Shown here: positions 1 to 10,765 of the stretch, in pieces
Layout of the letters: the number at the start of each line of letters is the position of its first letter
Numbering within the stretch: position 1 is the first letter of the stretch
Notes under the pieces: generated by a model
The model's input: the letters and a program-made list of their open reading frames with translations, nothing else
Database searches by the model: none
Told to the model about the DNA's origin: nothing
Origin: Talpa occidentalis
Taxonomy: Eukaryota > Chordata > Mammalia > Eulipotyphla > Talpidae
NCBI RefSeq assembly: GCF_014898055.3
Contig: NW_023601433.1
Coordinates: 48,541,876 to 48,605,875 of the forward strand
Length of the DNA stretch: 64,000 nucleotides
Direction: 5' to 3'
Translations under genes and position numbers: made by a program

Positions 1-1675
1 TGTGAAACCGCCATTTTCATAGTAAAAAAAATGCTTGTATATTGACTCTCTTATGTAATTTACTATAACAATCTTATTTGATCTGACTCTTCAGTTCAAA
101 GAATTCCTAACAAGAACTAAGATTACCACTGACTGCTGCAGAGGCTTAGCTGGTGATTGTTATCAGGATTCCCCAGGAGGCAACATTCCAAAGAGTCCAT
201 TCTTTCTGTGGAACAAATTCACATGATACGAAGAAGCCTGAACAGTTTGGAAAATCCATCAATGTCATCCTCATTCCCCAGAATCCCAGTCTTAAGAAAT
301 CTTCACTGAGAGTAAAGGCCTTACCTCTGCAGCTTCTGGGACATCCATGTTAACTTCCTGTTCAATCTCACTGTTAAGATTAATCACAAGAGCAGCACCA
401 GCAGCCAACCCTTTTCTTGCTGAAACTTTCCCAGTGTTGAAAAACTCAATTTGAACCCAGACATGCATCCCAAGGGAGAGCCCCCAAAGGCTGGGACTGA
501 GTAAATTTTTTTGAAGCACATATCTTTTTGGAACTGACTGATTACTGATGCTGTCAACTGATGAAGATGTAATGATTCCCTAAAGCTGAGGTCATGAACC
601 TAGAACATATTTTTAAAGAATGATTTCAACATCCTTGTGGGGATGAAAAAAAAAAACAAAATGATTTTGATAAATAGTTTAAATGGTTACATGTTGGCCC
701 TGCCCTGGAATTGTACAATAGACCCAACCACAGTATGACAAAATATGGGTAGTGTGCATAGCCCAGTTAAATTCACCCCACAAATGTCTCCCCTCCCCCC
801 TTTAAAAGAAGAACCTCTTCTAGAATCAGAAAGAAAAATACTTTGGAAACCCCAAAATCTTGCAAATGTTTTTAGACATTACTTCTCTGGCCCTTGCATC
901 CCTTTCATAACTACCATTGGCTTGGTTCAGTTGCTGGAGCAAAGTGAGAGGCTGGGCCAAGGTCACCCCAACACTGGGAGAGGTGTGCCGCTGAGAGGAA
1001 AGTACACACTCAGTGACAGCCAAGAGAAAACACTCCCTTGGCAGCTAGGCTTAGAAACAGTAACTGCTTCTCTTCAGCACCAAATATGGGCAGGAAAGAA
1101 AAAGAAAGAAATCATAAGGATTGACCTCAGTGGACAAATGGTTTGGTGATTTGCTGTCTGGGAATCCCTGGGACCCTCTCTGAAGCAACCCTGGCCATAC
1201 AGTTTGGAGAGGACTCCAGACCTTTGGTCATCATTTCACTGAGATCAGTCCCGATTTCATCTTCCTGTACTGTATTCCAACTTCCATATTCCATGTATGA
1301 GAAAAATGAGTTCCAAAGGGATGAAGCATTTCATTTATGTTCACAAGAAAGGCAGATGTCTTGGTTCCAAAAACTGGTCAGGGAGGAAAAAACGTAGCAA
1401 GAAAGAAAGCAAAGCAAAAGAAAAGAGAAAAAGAAAAAAGAAGAAAGAATTGAGAACAGGCCTGACAGTGCTCTGCTGCCTGCAGAGCACCATTATGGTC
1501 TGCTTGGGCTGGAGGTGATACAGTTACAAATGATGGGTCTCTCTGGTAAGCATTAACAAGTCCTCCTGCATTTCAAGGAAGACAAGTTAAACATCAGCTA
1601 TTGAAGAAAAGCAAGCTGATGCCCACCTGTCTCCGTGCAGACCCCTTCCCCCTGAGGGACCATCCTGTGAGAACA
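1..1675. other. Unassigned non-coding sequence with a polypurine tract
   Basis: I recognise no gene or repeat family here. Open frames are short, overlap on both strands and show no domain. The one compositional feature is a purine-rich stretch of A and G (about 1384-1455), whose lysine-rich translation is simply what AAA/AAG/GAA codons give. Confidence 0.5.
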
Positions 1676-2884
1676 TGATGTTGTTTTAGGAGTCAGTGGC
1701 TTTGGAGCGTGGGGTCCTGGGGTTCACTCTGGAAAAGGTTTCACCAGCGCTCCCCTTTCAGTGGCACAAGGTGAGTTTCCCATGTGAGTTTCCCATCTCC
1801 ACAAGACAGAGATGTTAGTTATATTTAAAGAGCAGATTTAGGGCCTCCCCAGTGGCGCAGCGGGTTAAGCGCCGCACTGTGAAGCTGTACAGCTGTCCAC
1901 AGCCACTGCAGCGCGTGTTTGATTCCTGGCCGGCCAGGGAGATACCCACATGGCACGGCAGATCTCTCCTGTCACGCCCGCTGCTCCCCTCAGCAGTGCT
2001 TTCAGTCTGTCTGCCTGTTCTGTTCCCCACTCTGTTTCTGGTGAAACCTCTCACCCTCCCGTACATCTGGCTTGCACCCCAGCTATTGTATAAATATAAA
2101 AAAAAAAATCTTAAACAAAAAAACCAGAGCAAGTTTATTAGAAAAGGGACAGAAGAGTAAAAGACACTTGCCTAGACACAAGCGGGCAGGAAGAGCTGCC
2201 CAGAAAGGGACAGGTTTGCTGAGAGAGGCCTGCATGGCTGCAGGAGGGCAGCCTTGAGGAGAGCTGCCTCTGCTGAGGGAGGTCAGTGAAGAGAAGCCCC
2301 AGCACGGGATAGGTCAAGGGCAGGCAGGAGGCTGCTGAGTTGGTGAAAAGAAGCACCTGCACAGTCACAGGTGGGCAGAGGGAGTGCTGCCCCCAGCCTG
2401 TGCAGAGACTTCACTGATAGACTCTTCTTCTCTTTGGGAGGGGCCACTCCTTGTGAGCCTTAGATTTGTTGCTGATTTGGGATAACTATGCAGAATCTGA
2501 AAGGGACAGAGATTCCACAGAGGGCTCAATCTCCGTATCTTTATCCTTGGGCCTGTGCTCTAGACAGCAGTCTGATACCTGCTTGGATCTTATGCTTTGT
2601 GATCTAGGCATTGGTGCCTAAGGATCTTGGTGTCTATACCTGGGTGAATGGCTATGCTAATCTCTTCTACCCCCACCTCCTTTTGTAAGCAGGGTTTCTG
2701 GTCTTGTGGCACCTGTTTTCCAGTTTTTCTATTCTTGTCCTCTATTAAACACACACGATGGGAGGTGACTTGGGCATTTGAGAGAAGCATCAAACTTGGT
2801 CGCTGCTCTTGTACAAATAGAAACTCCAGCAAAAGACAATCATTCCAGCCCAAGGATCATTGCTGGCCATTTTTTAAGTGAGTT
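1676..2884 (-). repeat. Solo LTR-like repeat, family D, copy 1 (carries a SINE)
   Basis: This segment aligns along most of its length with 5013-5856. Shared landmarks include the TTCACTCTGG block, GACAGAGATGTTAGTTA, AGAGCTGCCCAGAAAGGGAC, and TATGCAGAATCTGAAAGGGA. Copy 1 is longer because a SINE sits at 1841-2125. On the minus strand both copies carry an AATAAA-type signal (CTAATAAACCTG in copy 2), which suggests minus orientation. Both hold degenerate internal repeats rich in GAGCTGCC and CTGCAGG. The LTR call rests on this layout and on TG at the proposed left edge. No clean target-site duplication was found, so edges are approximate. Confidence 0.5.
1841..2125 (+). mobile_element. tRNA-derived SINE, full length
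   Basis: The element begins GGGCCTCCCCAGTGGCGCAG and ends in an A-rich tail with AATCTTAAAC. It is flanked by a slightly diverged duplication, AGAGCAGATTTA (1829-1840) and AGAGCAAGTTTA (2126-2137). The flanks show it landed inside LTR family D, next to that LTR's AATAAA region, so it is younger than the LTR. Confidence 0.9.
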
Positions 2885-4086
2885 AATTGCTCCTGCCCCT
2901 TGCCAGTGGTAGAGGAGTGTCTTATATCACGGACCCCTCTTTCTCTGCATCTGCTTCCCCTCCTAGCAAACTCCCCCCAAGAAATGAGTCACAAAAGCCC
3001 ACTGGCACAGGAGTCCAGGGAAAGCAGGTAAGAGGTAGGAGGTGAGAGGTGGAGAGTGGGGGACAGGGAAGTAAAGGAAATGTTAATTCTGGTCACATGT
3101 TGATATTTTTCCTTTCTTTTTGTGATCTAGAAAAGAACTCCCATGTAATAAAAAAAAAAAAAAGAAAGAAAGAAAGAAAAGAAAACAGCAGCTAGGAGGT
3201 AGGTAACATTACCTTCTCCAACACCCTAATCCTAAATGTCCATTATTTCCTGAGATCGAATGTGGTGTTTTGGAGGAAAGAGGACATTGTTTTATTTTTC
3301 AATTGAATTATGGATGGTGAGGTTTTGGGACTTACTGCACTTGGAAAAAGCAGCAGGGTCCTTAGCCTTATGACATGCCACATTCGAGCAGAGCTTACTG
3401 AGGAGCTGAGGGTGAGGGAGGAACATACAGGACCTGCAGGTGAAAGCGGAAAGAGGCAGGGGTACAAAGTCCTGGAACAGGAGAGCCCCTGGTCTTGGCC
3501 TCCGCCCCACTGCTCCCACTTCTCAGGGTCACATCACACAGCATTTCTTCTGCCTGTGAAGGGACAAGCACAAGCAGTTAAAAATGTGGATAAATGAGAA
3601 AGATAAAGTCCTGGAGGCTCTGAATCAAAGTGAGTAGGGGGGAGGAGGAGGGGGAAGAGGGGGGAGAATAGGCGTTCCTGTTAAGAGAGACCCTGAAGGG
3701 AAATATTCTGTCTTGCTTTGCTGCTAATTATTTTTCCTCTGTGACTCTCAAATTAGGTTATGCTCTCCCTGAAGTTAAAAGTCATCTGATTGGTGCTTCT
3801 TACTGGAGCTGCAAAAGGCAGCCCAAATTGCCAGGCTCCCCCAGGGTGAACTTGAGCAGCAGAGAGTGGGGAACTCTGAGAGCAAGACTCAAAGTGGAGT
3901 CTGCACGGGCCTGCAGGCAGGAAATGGGAGCTTATGCTTCTATTTCTCGCATCGCCTAGGGCAGAACTGACAGGGGGATGCACCAACATATAATAGGTCT
4001 GGGATAGTTTGGAGGAAGATGGGGTGAGCAGAATGACAGTGTTTCCTGAAAGTCTGTTTTTTTGTCCAAAGAAATCCTGGAATAAT
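2885..4086. other. Unassigned sequence with GAAA repeat and G-rich tract
   Basis: No gene or repeat family recognised. An A-run followed by GAAA units lies at about 3151-3187. A G-rich run (3637-3664) has G blocks of 6, 5 and 6 separated by short GA spacers. Confidence 0.45.
3151..3187. repeat. Poly-A / (GAAA)n simple repeat
   Basis: A run of A is followed by several GAAA units. It could be the decayed tail of an old retroelement, but nothing upstream was recognised. Confidence 0.85.
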
Positions 4087-4555
4087 TGTTATAGGGCAGC
4101 CCCGATATTGAACGGGTTCCTGGCTGTGGGTCCTCACCCGCACGCTTACAAGGGACTTATTAATACTCCACCACAGGCACACACAAAATGTTAATAAAAG
4201 GTTTATTTACAAGGGAAAAGGAATTAAGGAAATGTACAACTCAGGGAGAAAATAGGGAAATAAAGTCTTTAATGCGTCCTACCCAATCCGCCCAACCCGG
4301 AAACCCAAAGGCACTCTCAGAGCTGGCCAGACGCAGCGAGCTGGCGGAGAGCCAAAATGGGGGACCCCTCCAAAGCCCACGTGTCTGGCTTTATACCAAC
4401 CTGGCTGCTTAACCCCACCCTCAGGTCCCAACCACCTTCCCTTTGGTGGTGATGGGATTTGGAGTTCCCAGTGTCTTTGGCTTTGGCCTGGGGTGGGGGT
4501 GGAGTACACAAAGCCTCTATGGAATTAGCTTTAGGACATCCTTTTCCCCCTAACA
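4087..4555 (-). mobile_element. Solo LTR, family A, copy 1 (endogenous retrovirus)
   Basis: The element has inverted ends TGTTA...TAACA and a 4-bp target duplication TAAT (4083-4086 and 4556-4559), usual for class I (gammaretrovirus-like) ERVs. Read on the minus strand it has an LTR's order: TG start, a TATA-like GGTATAAAGCC (about 4388-4398), then AATAAA (about 4200-4206), then a U5 end. There is no second LTR or internal gene next to it, so it is a recombined single LTR. A shortened relative lies at 17643-17893. Confidence 0.9.
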
Positions 4556-4559
4556 TAAT

Positions 4560-5012
4560 CAGCGATGCTCTACTCCCCTTCCTTTTCATAACCCTTCCTT
4601 TTCATAAAGGACTGACTGATCCGTGTCTTTCTGAACTGACATCCGAAGACTACATCATATCTCAAAAGGAAGAACAGGGTACTGAATATCATTAGCAGCA
4701 CCCCATTTTCCTTTAGAAGTGAGCAGAGAGTAAAACAGGGACACTGTTATGGATATAGGTCAAGCAAAGGGAATGGCTTGGAAAATCACCTTCCATTTAC
4801 TCAGAGGCTATTAAACATGAAAGGAAATTCCCAAAGGAAACGGGATGATCTGCCCCTGTCACTCTCACTCTCTACACATAACCTAGATATGCAGTGCTCT
4901 GGAATGATTCGAGGTGTGATGCTGGACAAGGGAGGAGGAGGCCCCCCTCATGTCTCCTCACCCATAGGATGAAACACTTCACTCTAATTTTGTTGTTTCA
5001 GCCAAACTCAAA
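4560..5012. other. Unassigned sequence
   Basis: Nothing recognisable apart from a local duplication of CCTTCCTTTTCATAA near 4578-4606. Confidence 0.4.
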
Positions 5013-5856
5013 TGATGTCGTTTTTGGAATTGATGGGTTTTGAGAGCAGGGTCGTTGGGTTCACTCTGGGAAAGGTTTCTCTAGAGCTCACCTTTCAGTG
5101 GCATGCATCGAGCTTCCCCATAAGACAGAGATGTTAGTTACATTTAAAGAGCAGGTTTATTAGAAAAAGGAGACAGAAATAAAGGACACTTGCCTAGTCA
5201 CAAGCGGGCAGGAAGAGCTGCCCAGAAAGGGACAAGTTTGCTGAGAGAAGCCTGCATGGCTGCAGGCGGGCAGCCTTGAGGAGAGCTGCCTCTGCTGAGG
5301 GAGGTCAGTGTGGAGAAGCCCCAGCTTGGGACAGGTGACGGGCAGGCAGGAGGCTGCTGCCCTGCAGAGGAGTTGGCAAAAAGAAGCACCTGCATAGGAA
5401 CAGGTGGGCAGAAGGAATACTGATCTGAGCCAGTGCAGAGACTGCACTGATATAGGCTTCTTCTCTTTGGGAGGGGCTCACTTCTTCCTGGAATGATTTA
5501 TTTGTTGACTTTGACTAGATTATGCAGAATCTGAAAGGGATGGAGATTCCACAATGGGCTCAATCTCCATATCTGTATCTTTGGGGTCTGTGCTCCGGAC
5601 ATTCCCTACAGCAGTCTGATACCTGCTTGGATTTTATGCTTTGTGATCTAGGCATTGGCCTTAAGGATCTTGGTCTCTATACCTGGGTCAAATGCTATGC
5701 TAATCCCTTCTACCCCCACCTCCTTGTGTGAGCCAGGTTTCTGGTCTGGTGGCGCCTGCTTTCTAATTTTTCTGTTCTTGTTCTCCATCAAAAGGAAACA
5801 TATCCTGTTAGAATATTATCGTTCTTATTATGTAATAGTAATAAGCATTAAGTGAG
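5013..5856 (-). repeat. Solo LTR-like repeat, family D, copy 2
   Basis: This is the second copy of the segment at 1676-2884, without the SINE. It keeps AAAGAGCAGGTTTATTAG, whose reverse complement holds AATAAA, and GAGGAGAGCTGCCTCTGCTG. The two copies are direct repeats about 2.1 kb apart. They could be two solo LTRs, LTRs of one decayed provirus, or a local duplication. No retroviral gene was recognised between them. Confidence 0.5.
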
Positions 5857-6799
5857 TCTTCCTTTTGTCTTGAAAATAATGTCCTAAATTATATACTTTA
5901 CAGGAATATAAGGAGGACAAATCTGCTAATCAAGCCATCTCATGGACTGGGTTGTTAATGCCTAAAAACCCCTCTCCAGTCCTGAATGTTCTACTTCCAC
6001 TTTCAAGCTTCACAATCTTAGCTGTTCCCTTTTACTTCGTCTCCAAGCTCTGATTACTGGGCAGTGCACTATTAATCTTGAATGGAATTTAGTCTCAGCC
6101 ACTTCCATTTGAAAAAGAAATAGCTTTGCCGTTTCCATATTATTCGACACTATACAATATTTATGATTCCTCTGGCACCTCCAAGCCCCTTCTATTCCAT
6201 CGATTCTCTCAGTCAGCACTAAGTGCTCGCTTTGAGGAAAGTACTTCCTGTCCATCAGGAACAAGCCCCTGATGACAGCATTCAGTGAGTCCAGCTTCTT
6301 TGTGTCACTATGTCATTTTGTGTTACCAGCAAAGCACCTGCTACTCACTTGGGGGACTCTGGTGGATTTCCAAGCCACTTTGGTGAACATTACTGGTCCC
6401 TTGGGCTCTGGGATCCTGCTTTTCCTTCTCATTTTCTTTCACCTGGGATTCCTGCTACACACAAAACAACTCAGATCTTTGCATCTTCTGTGACTTCAGG
6501 GGCTAGGTAAGGAAGCAGAACTTCTCGGAGAGATTCTCGGGACCTATGGGTGAAGCAGATTGGGATCCCTAAGCAGTTTGATTGATCCAGGGTACGGTTA
6601 GATCTTCCAAAGGGAAAGCCCCAATATCACAGCTCCTGAGGCTGAGGAGTGGTTTTCCTCTTACCTTTCAAATTACCTGCTGTCTCCCTTTTGGTCCCTT
6701 TACAACACTACTGATTTCACTGTAACAGTGATTTCTCCAAACTAGCTGTTTTAGGGACAGAAAATATGGTAGAAGTGGCAGGAGATGCCAGTCTCAACT
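5857..6799. other. Unassigned sequence
   Basis: Open frames at 6010-6264 (minus) and 6272-6510 (plus) are short and show no recognisable domain. No known repeat was identified. Confidence 0.4.
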
Positions 6800-7396
6800 T
6801 GTTACAGGGTAGGGAGAGGGGCAGCCCAAACCCCGCAAACCTGCCTATTTTAAATGGGTCCTGCCATCTGCCACATCAACACAAAACATAGGAGACTTTA
6901 ATGGGAAGGAACTTTAATACAATTAGGAAACAATACAGGAAAGGCAGAGAATCTAGTTTCTAAATCAAGCACCCAAAGTTACCCGTCCCCTACGTGGGTA
7001 AAAGTCCACCCAAGCAGGATTGGCCCAGAACAAGGCCCCAAAGCTGGCCACAGGTCTTAAGCACCTTCCAGTGGGGACCCACAGAAAAGGATCAGAAACA
7101 ACCAGACAAGTGTGGAAGGAAAGGAGCAAAATCAAAATCAAGACAAAAACCGCCATTGTCACCTCCCCACGGGTCTCACCCACATCTGTGTCACCCAGTC
7201 CACGACCAAAAGGCAAGCGCAGTTTCTTCACGTGTCTCTCGGCTCCGTGTGCCTCCTCCAGGTCTCCTTCTGGCTCCATCCTGCTTTCTTCCTTCCTCAG
7301 TCTCCTCTGCAGCTTCTCTCTCTCAGCTCTACCCTCCTTTTTGGGTGGGGCAGGAAACCTGGAACCTCCCCCTTTCCTGGGGACCACCCTGTTACA
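6800..7396 (-). mobile_element. Solo LTR, family F, with intact 4-bp target duplication
   Basis: The ends are TGTTACAGGG and CCCTGTTACA, near-inverted and differing at one position. They are flanked by a perfect 4-bp duplication AACT (6796-6799 and 7397-7400). Minus orientation is inferred from two ATTAAA signals on that strand (about 6890-6925) near the U5 end. A 140-codon minus-strand open frame (6965-7387) lies wholly inside and begins almost at the LTR's own start. It resembles no protein I know and is best read as chance. The 4-bp duplication fits a class I ERV. Confidence 0.88.
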
Positions 7397-7449
7397 AACT
7401 CACCAAAGGAAAGATGCAGACTCTATATTGCTCGGTAAACCCTTCCATG

Positions 7450-7584
7450 CCCCGTTCTCAATAATAATCCTGAGTTACAAGGACGGTTACCTATAAGGGT
7501 CCCAATTTATAATAGTTTGACTTATAAATTTTGACTTTATGATGATATGAAATTGATACACATTAAGTAGGAGCTGCACTTATT
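7450..7584 (+). mobile_element. Tigger-type DNA transposon, left part
   Basis: The stretch from GAGTTACAAGGACGGTTACC to CATTAAGTAGGAGCTGCACTT matches the left side of a non-autonomous Tigger (TcMar/pogo) consensus as I remember it. The motif TAATAGTTTGACTTATAAATTTTGACTTTATGATG is split here only by mutation. The matching right part resumes at about 9230, so a later insertion divides the element. Confidence 0.7.
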
Positions 7585-9229
7585 TTTTATTATTGTATTA
7601 TTTTTATTGAAGTAACAATACTTTACATCATTATATATAATTTGGGGCTATAAGTTCACACCTCTTCCAGAGGGATGTTATGATACCACCTCCACTACCA
7701 AAGCACTCATAATCCTCCACCACATTCAATTGGGGCCCCTCTCTCCCACCCTCCCCTGCTGGCAACTTTAGTTCTATAATCATATTCTAGGATAGGTTTT
7801 GGTTTACTCTTTCTATTTCTTTGTTTTGTTTTTCTATATTCCACATCAATGAAATAATACTGTATTTTTCTTTCTCCTTCTGACTTACTTTGTTTAGCAC
7901 AATTCACTCCATTTTGTCACAAATGGCAAGATTTCATCTTTTTAAATAGATGAGTAGTTCAGTATTCCATTGTGTGTGTGTGTGTATAATTTTCTTAATC
8001 CATTCATCTGTCAATGTACACTTAGGATGTGTCTATAACTTGCTTATTATAAATAGTGTTGCAATGGACATAGGAGTGCTTTTTGATAGCTTCTTGAACT
8101 ATGCAGAAGTCTTTTTTTGTTGATGGTGTTTTAAAGATTTTGTTTTTTTTAATACAAGAGCTGGGGTACAGTCTCTCAATTCTATTCAGTCATTCTAAAA
8201 AATCATTATTCCAATACCATACTGTTTTTATTACTATATTTTTGCAGTGTAATTTGAAGTCTGTGAGTGTGACACCTCCATTCTATTTTCATCAGAATTG
8301 CATTGGCTATTCAGGGTCTTTTGTGGTTCTATATGAATTTCAGTAATGTTTCCTCTATTTTTTGGAAAAATGCCATTGAAACTTTGATGGAAATTGTATT
8401 GAATCTGTGTATTACTTGGGATAAGATAGTCATTTTGATAATATTGATTCTTTCAAGATAATCCATGATCAAGGAATATATTTAAATTCTTTGTGTCTTT
8501 TATCTGTTTTAATAATGTCTTAGTTTTCATTGTGCAGGTCTTTCATCTCCTTTTTAAATTTTTCCATAATATTTAATCATTTCTGATGTGATTATAAATG
8601 GGATTATTCCCTTGATTTTTCTCTTCTAGTTCATTTTTGCATAAAAGAATGAAACCAATTTTTATATGTTCATTTTTAGTCTGCCACTTTACTGCATTGA
8701 TTTATTGTTTCTAATAGGTTTTTAGTGAAAATCTATTGTTTGTAATAGGTTTTTAGTGAAAAATCTTAGCAAACTGAATATAATAATACATTAAAAGGAT
8801 CATACATCATGACCAAGTAGAATTTATTCCAGGGATGCAACATCCCAAATCAATCAATGCATAAACCACAGCAACAAAAGGAAAGATAAAAATTATATGA
8901 TCATATCAATAGATGCAGAGAAAACATTACAGAAGATTCAACATCTTTTTATGATTAACAACTGTCAAAAATAGGGATGGAGTGAACATACCTCAAAATA
9001 ATAAAGAAACCCACATATATGAGAATTCCACAGTGTACATCACACTCAATGGTGAAAAACTGAAAGCTTTACTTTTTAGATCAGGTACATGACAAGGATG
9101 TCCACTTTACCACTATTATAGTATTGAAAGTTTTAACTAGAGCAATTAGGCAAAAGAAAGAAATGAAGGAATACAAATTGGGGAAGAAGTAGAACCATCA
9201 TTATTTACAAATGACATGATACTACATGT
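7585..9229 (-). mobile_element. LINE-1, minus strand, 5'-inverted and internally deleted
   Basis: From left to right: (1) T-rich start and L1 3'-UTR in reverse complement, 7585-8100, including CACAAATGGCAAGATTTCAT and the TTCCATTGTGTGTG block; (2) a short SINE-tail fragment near 8127-8175; (3) the region after the reverse-transcriptase domain in ORF2, reverse complement, about 8190-8757; (4) ORF2 reverse-transcriptase region in forward orientation, about 8758-9225, encoding recognisable pieces such as DQVEFIPGMQ and MIISIDAEK, with stop codons. The inversion point at about 8758 joins ORF2 segments that are neighbours in the intact element, the signature of twin priming. Flanks resemble a duplication: ACTTATTTTTT on the left, ACTTAGATTTT on the right. 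Confidence 0.82.
8127..8175 (-). mobile_element. SINE tail fragment at a LINE-1 deletion junction
   Basis: AAAGATTTTG...AATACAAGAGCTGGGGTACAG matches the 3' end of the window's tRNA-derived SINE read on the minus strand, but the rest of the SINE is absent. It lies where the LINE-1 3'-UTR is joined to ORF2 with sequence missing between them. Confidence 0.55.
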
Positions 9230-9605
9230 ACTTAGATTTTTGAATGCTGATTTTTCTACTAGACTTATGATATGTAGAATGATACCCTGTGGTTCAAGTA
9301 GGGACAGTGAACCACAGCTCTCAGTCAGCTGTGTCATCACAAGAGTAAACAACCAACACCCTACAGACTATCGCTTTCAGTATAATACTCAAGAAAATGC
9401 ATATTCAAAACTTTATTATAAAATAGATTTTGTTAGACGATTTTGTCCAACTGTGGCTAATGTAAATGTTTCAAGCATGTTGAAGTTAGGTTAAGCTATA
9501 ATGTTCGATAGGTTAGGCATATTAAATGATTTCAACTCATGATACTTTAAATTAACAGTATTTTTTTCCAGACATAACCCCACTATATGTCACGAGCTGT
9601 ATAAT
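9230..9605 (+). mobile_element. Tigger-type DNA transposon, right part
   Basis: This resumes the element left at 7584. Recognisable blocks are AGGGACAGTGAACCACAGCTCTCAGTCAGC, the CATCACAAGAGTAAACAACC block, TTTATTATAAAATAGATTTTGTTAGA, GCTAATGTAAATGTTTCAAGCA and ACATAACCCCACTATATGTCACGAG near the right end. Frames through it contain no transposase, as expected of a non-autonomous derivative. Confidence 0.75.
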
Positions 9606-9609
9606 CAAT

Positions 9610-10016
9610 TGTAGTGCCAGGATGGCAAAAGCAGGTTTTCTATGACCCAAGCAGACAGGTAAAGGAAAGTCCCGGAGCCCTCAGTGGCTTTCTCAAGTGT
9701 TTATTGAGCTTTTATATGTAGTCTGGCAAACAGGTACACAGCAGGCAGGTATGCCAGGAGGCCACGAGGCTGGCAGGTCTCCCAGCCCCACGAATCTTCA
9801 CTCTGGGCTCTCTGGCGCTCTTTCGCCCTTCTTTCTCCTGTTCTCTCTCCTGTTCTTTCTCCTTCTCTAGGCACCTATATCTATACTGCAGCCAAGGCCC
9901 AGAGACTTAAACAATACAACTAAATATAACAATGCAAGAAAATGCAGGTGCCCACCATCAGGCATGCAATCCTAATGGCTGCAGGGCAGAAAAGCCTGAC
10001 AACTATTTACCCTACA
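9610..10016 (-). mobile_element. Solo LTR, family B, copy 1
   Basis: The + strand runs TGTAG...CCTACA. It shares with the other three B copies the CTATGACCCAAGCAGAC block, TCTTCACTCTGGGCTCTCTGG, and GGGCAGAAAAGCCTGAC just before the end. It is more diverged internally than the other copies. Flanks share CAAT (9606-9609 and 10017-10020). Minus orientation follows from family members with TATA and AATAAA on that strand. Confidence 0.85.
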
Positions 10017-10075
10017 CAATATAAGGAACTTAAAATAATGCCTGACATTTAGTAAGTGCTCAATAAATGTGAATC
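10017..10075 (+). repeat. MIR/L2 3'-end remnant
   Basis: TGCCTGACATTTAGTAAGTGCTCAATAAATGTGAATCATTGTT has the classic 3' end shared by MIR and L2 relics. It may be the old target into which the adjacent LTR went. Confidence 0.55.
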
Positions 10076-10494
10076 ATTGTTGTCAAATTTATGTGACCAA
10101 GCAACATCAGTCCCAGCCATTGAGGACAGGGATATGTCTCTTCAGCTGCCAGGTAAACACAGGAGATGAAAAGCCAGAGAACAGGAGACCTTAATATGGG
10201 CCACTACTACCATCACCTGGAAGCCCTTCTTTATCTCCTGTTATTAGCCCAGAAACAGTAAGCATCTCCACCTGTGTTAACTAGGCTACATCCATACACT
10301 ATCACCTAGTACAATAACTCCTGAAAATACAGGCTTATGTTCAGCATCTCGTATGTTATTATTACATATTTTCAGTGTTCCAAGTGTTTTTCCTAAGAAG
10401 CAACACCAAATTTTTCTCTCCTTCTCTCCTCACCATCAAAATATAACCATTATGTATCCCAAACCCCTGGAATCCTGCCCTTCACCAGCTATGT
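10076..10494. other. Unassigned sequence
   Basis: No gene or repeat family recognised. Confidence 0.4.
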
Positions 10495-10765
10495 TATGGT
10501 AGAACTATATAGTGGTTAAAAACAAGTTGGGTAGTAAGACAGACTTGGGCTCAAATTCTGGCTCTAATACTTACAGGCACCTGGGTCAAGTTATTAACAT
10601 CTAGAAAATTCTGATTCCTTATATATAAAAATGGGGAACAATAGTGACTGACTTATAAAGCCATAACTCCTAATGTAGGGGACATATTTCAAGATATTGC
10701 ACGAAAAAAGCTCAGCAAAATGTCTGACCCATACTAACTTCTCAACAAGTGTTCATTATTAAGGT
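10495..10765 (+). repeat. MIR SINE relic, nearly full length
   Basis: Order of MIR landmarks: ATAGTGGTTAAAAACAAG, CTCAAATTCTGGCTCTAATACTTAC, GGGTCAAGTTATTAACATCT, AAAATGGGGAACAATAGTG, GTCTGACCCATACTAACTTCTCAACAAGTGTTCATTATTA. Ancient and diverged. Confidence 0.85.

Noticed and set aside
1297..1518. Lysine/arginine-rich 73-codon frame resembling a nuclear-localisation tail
   Set aside because: Composition follows from a polypurine tract; no other support.
2885..4086. Possible retroviral internal region between the two family D segments
   Set aside because: No gag, pro, pol or env-like frame or motif is visible in any frame.
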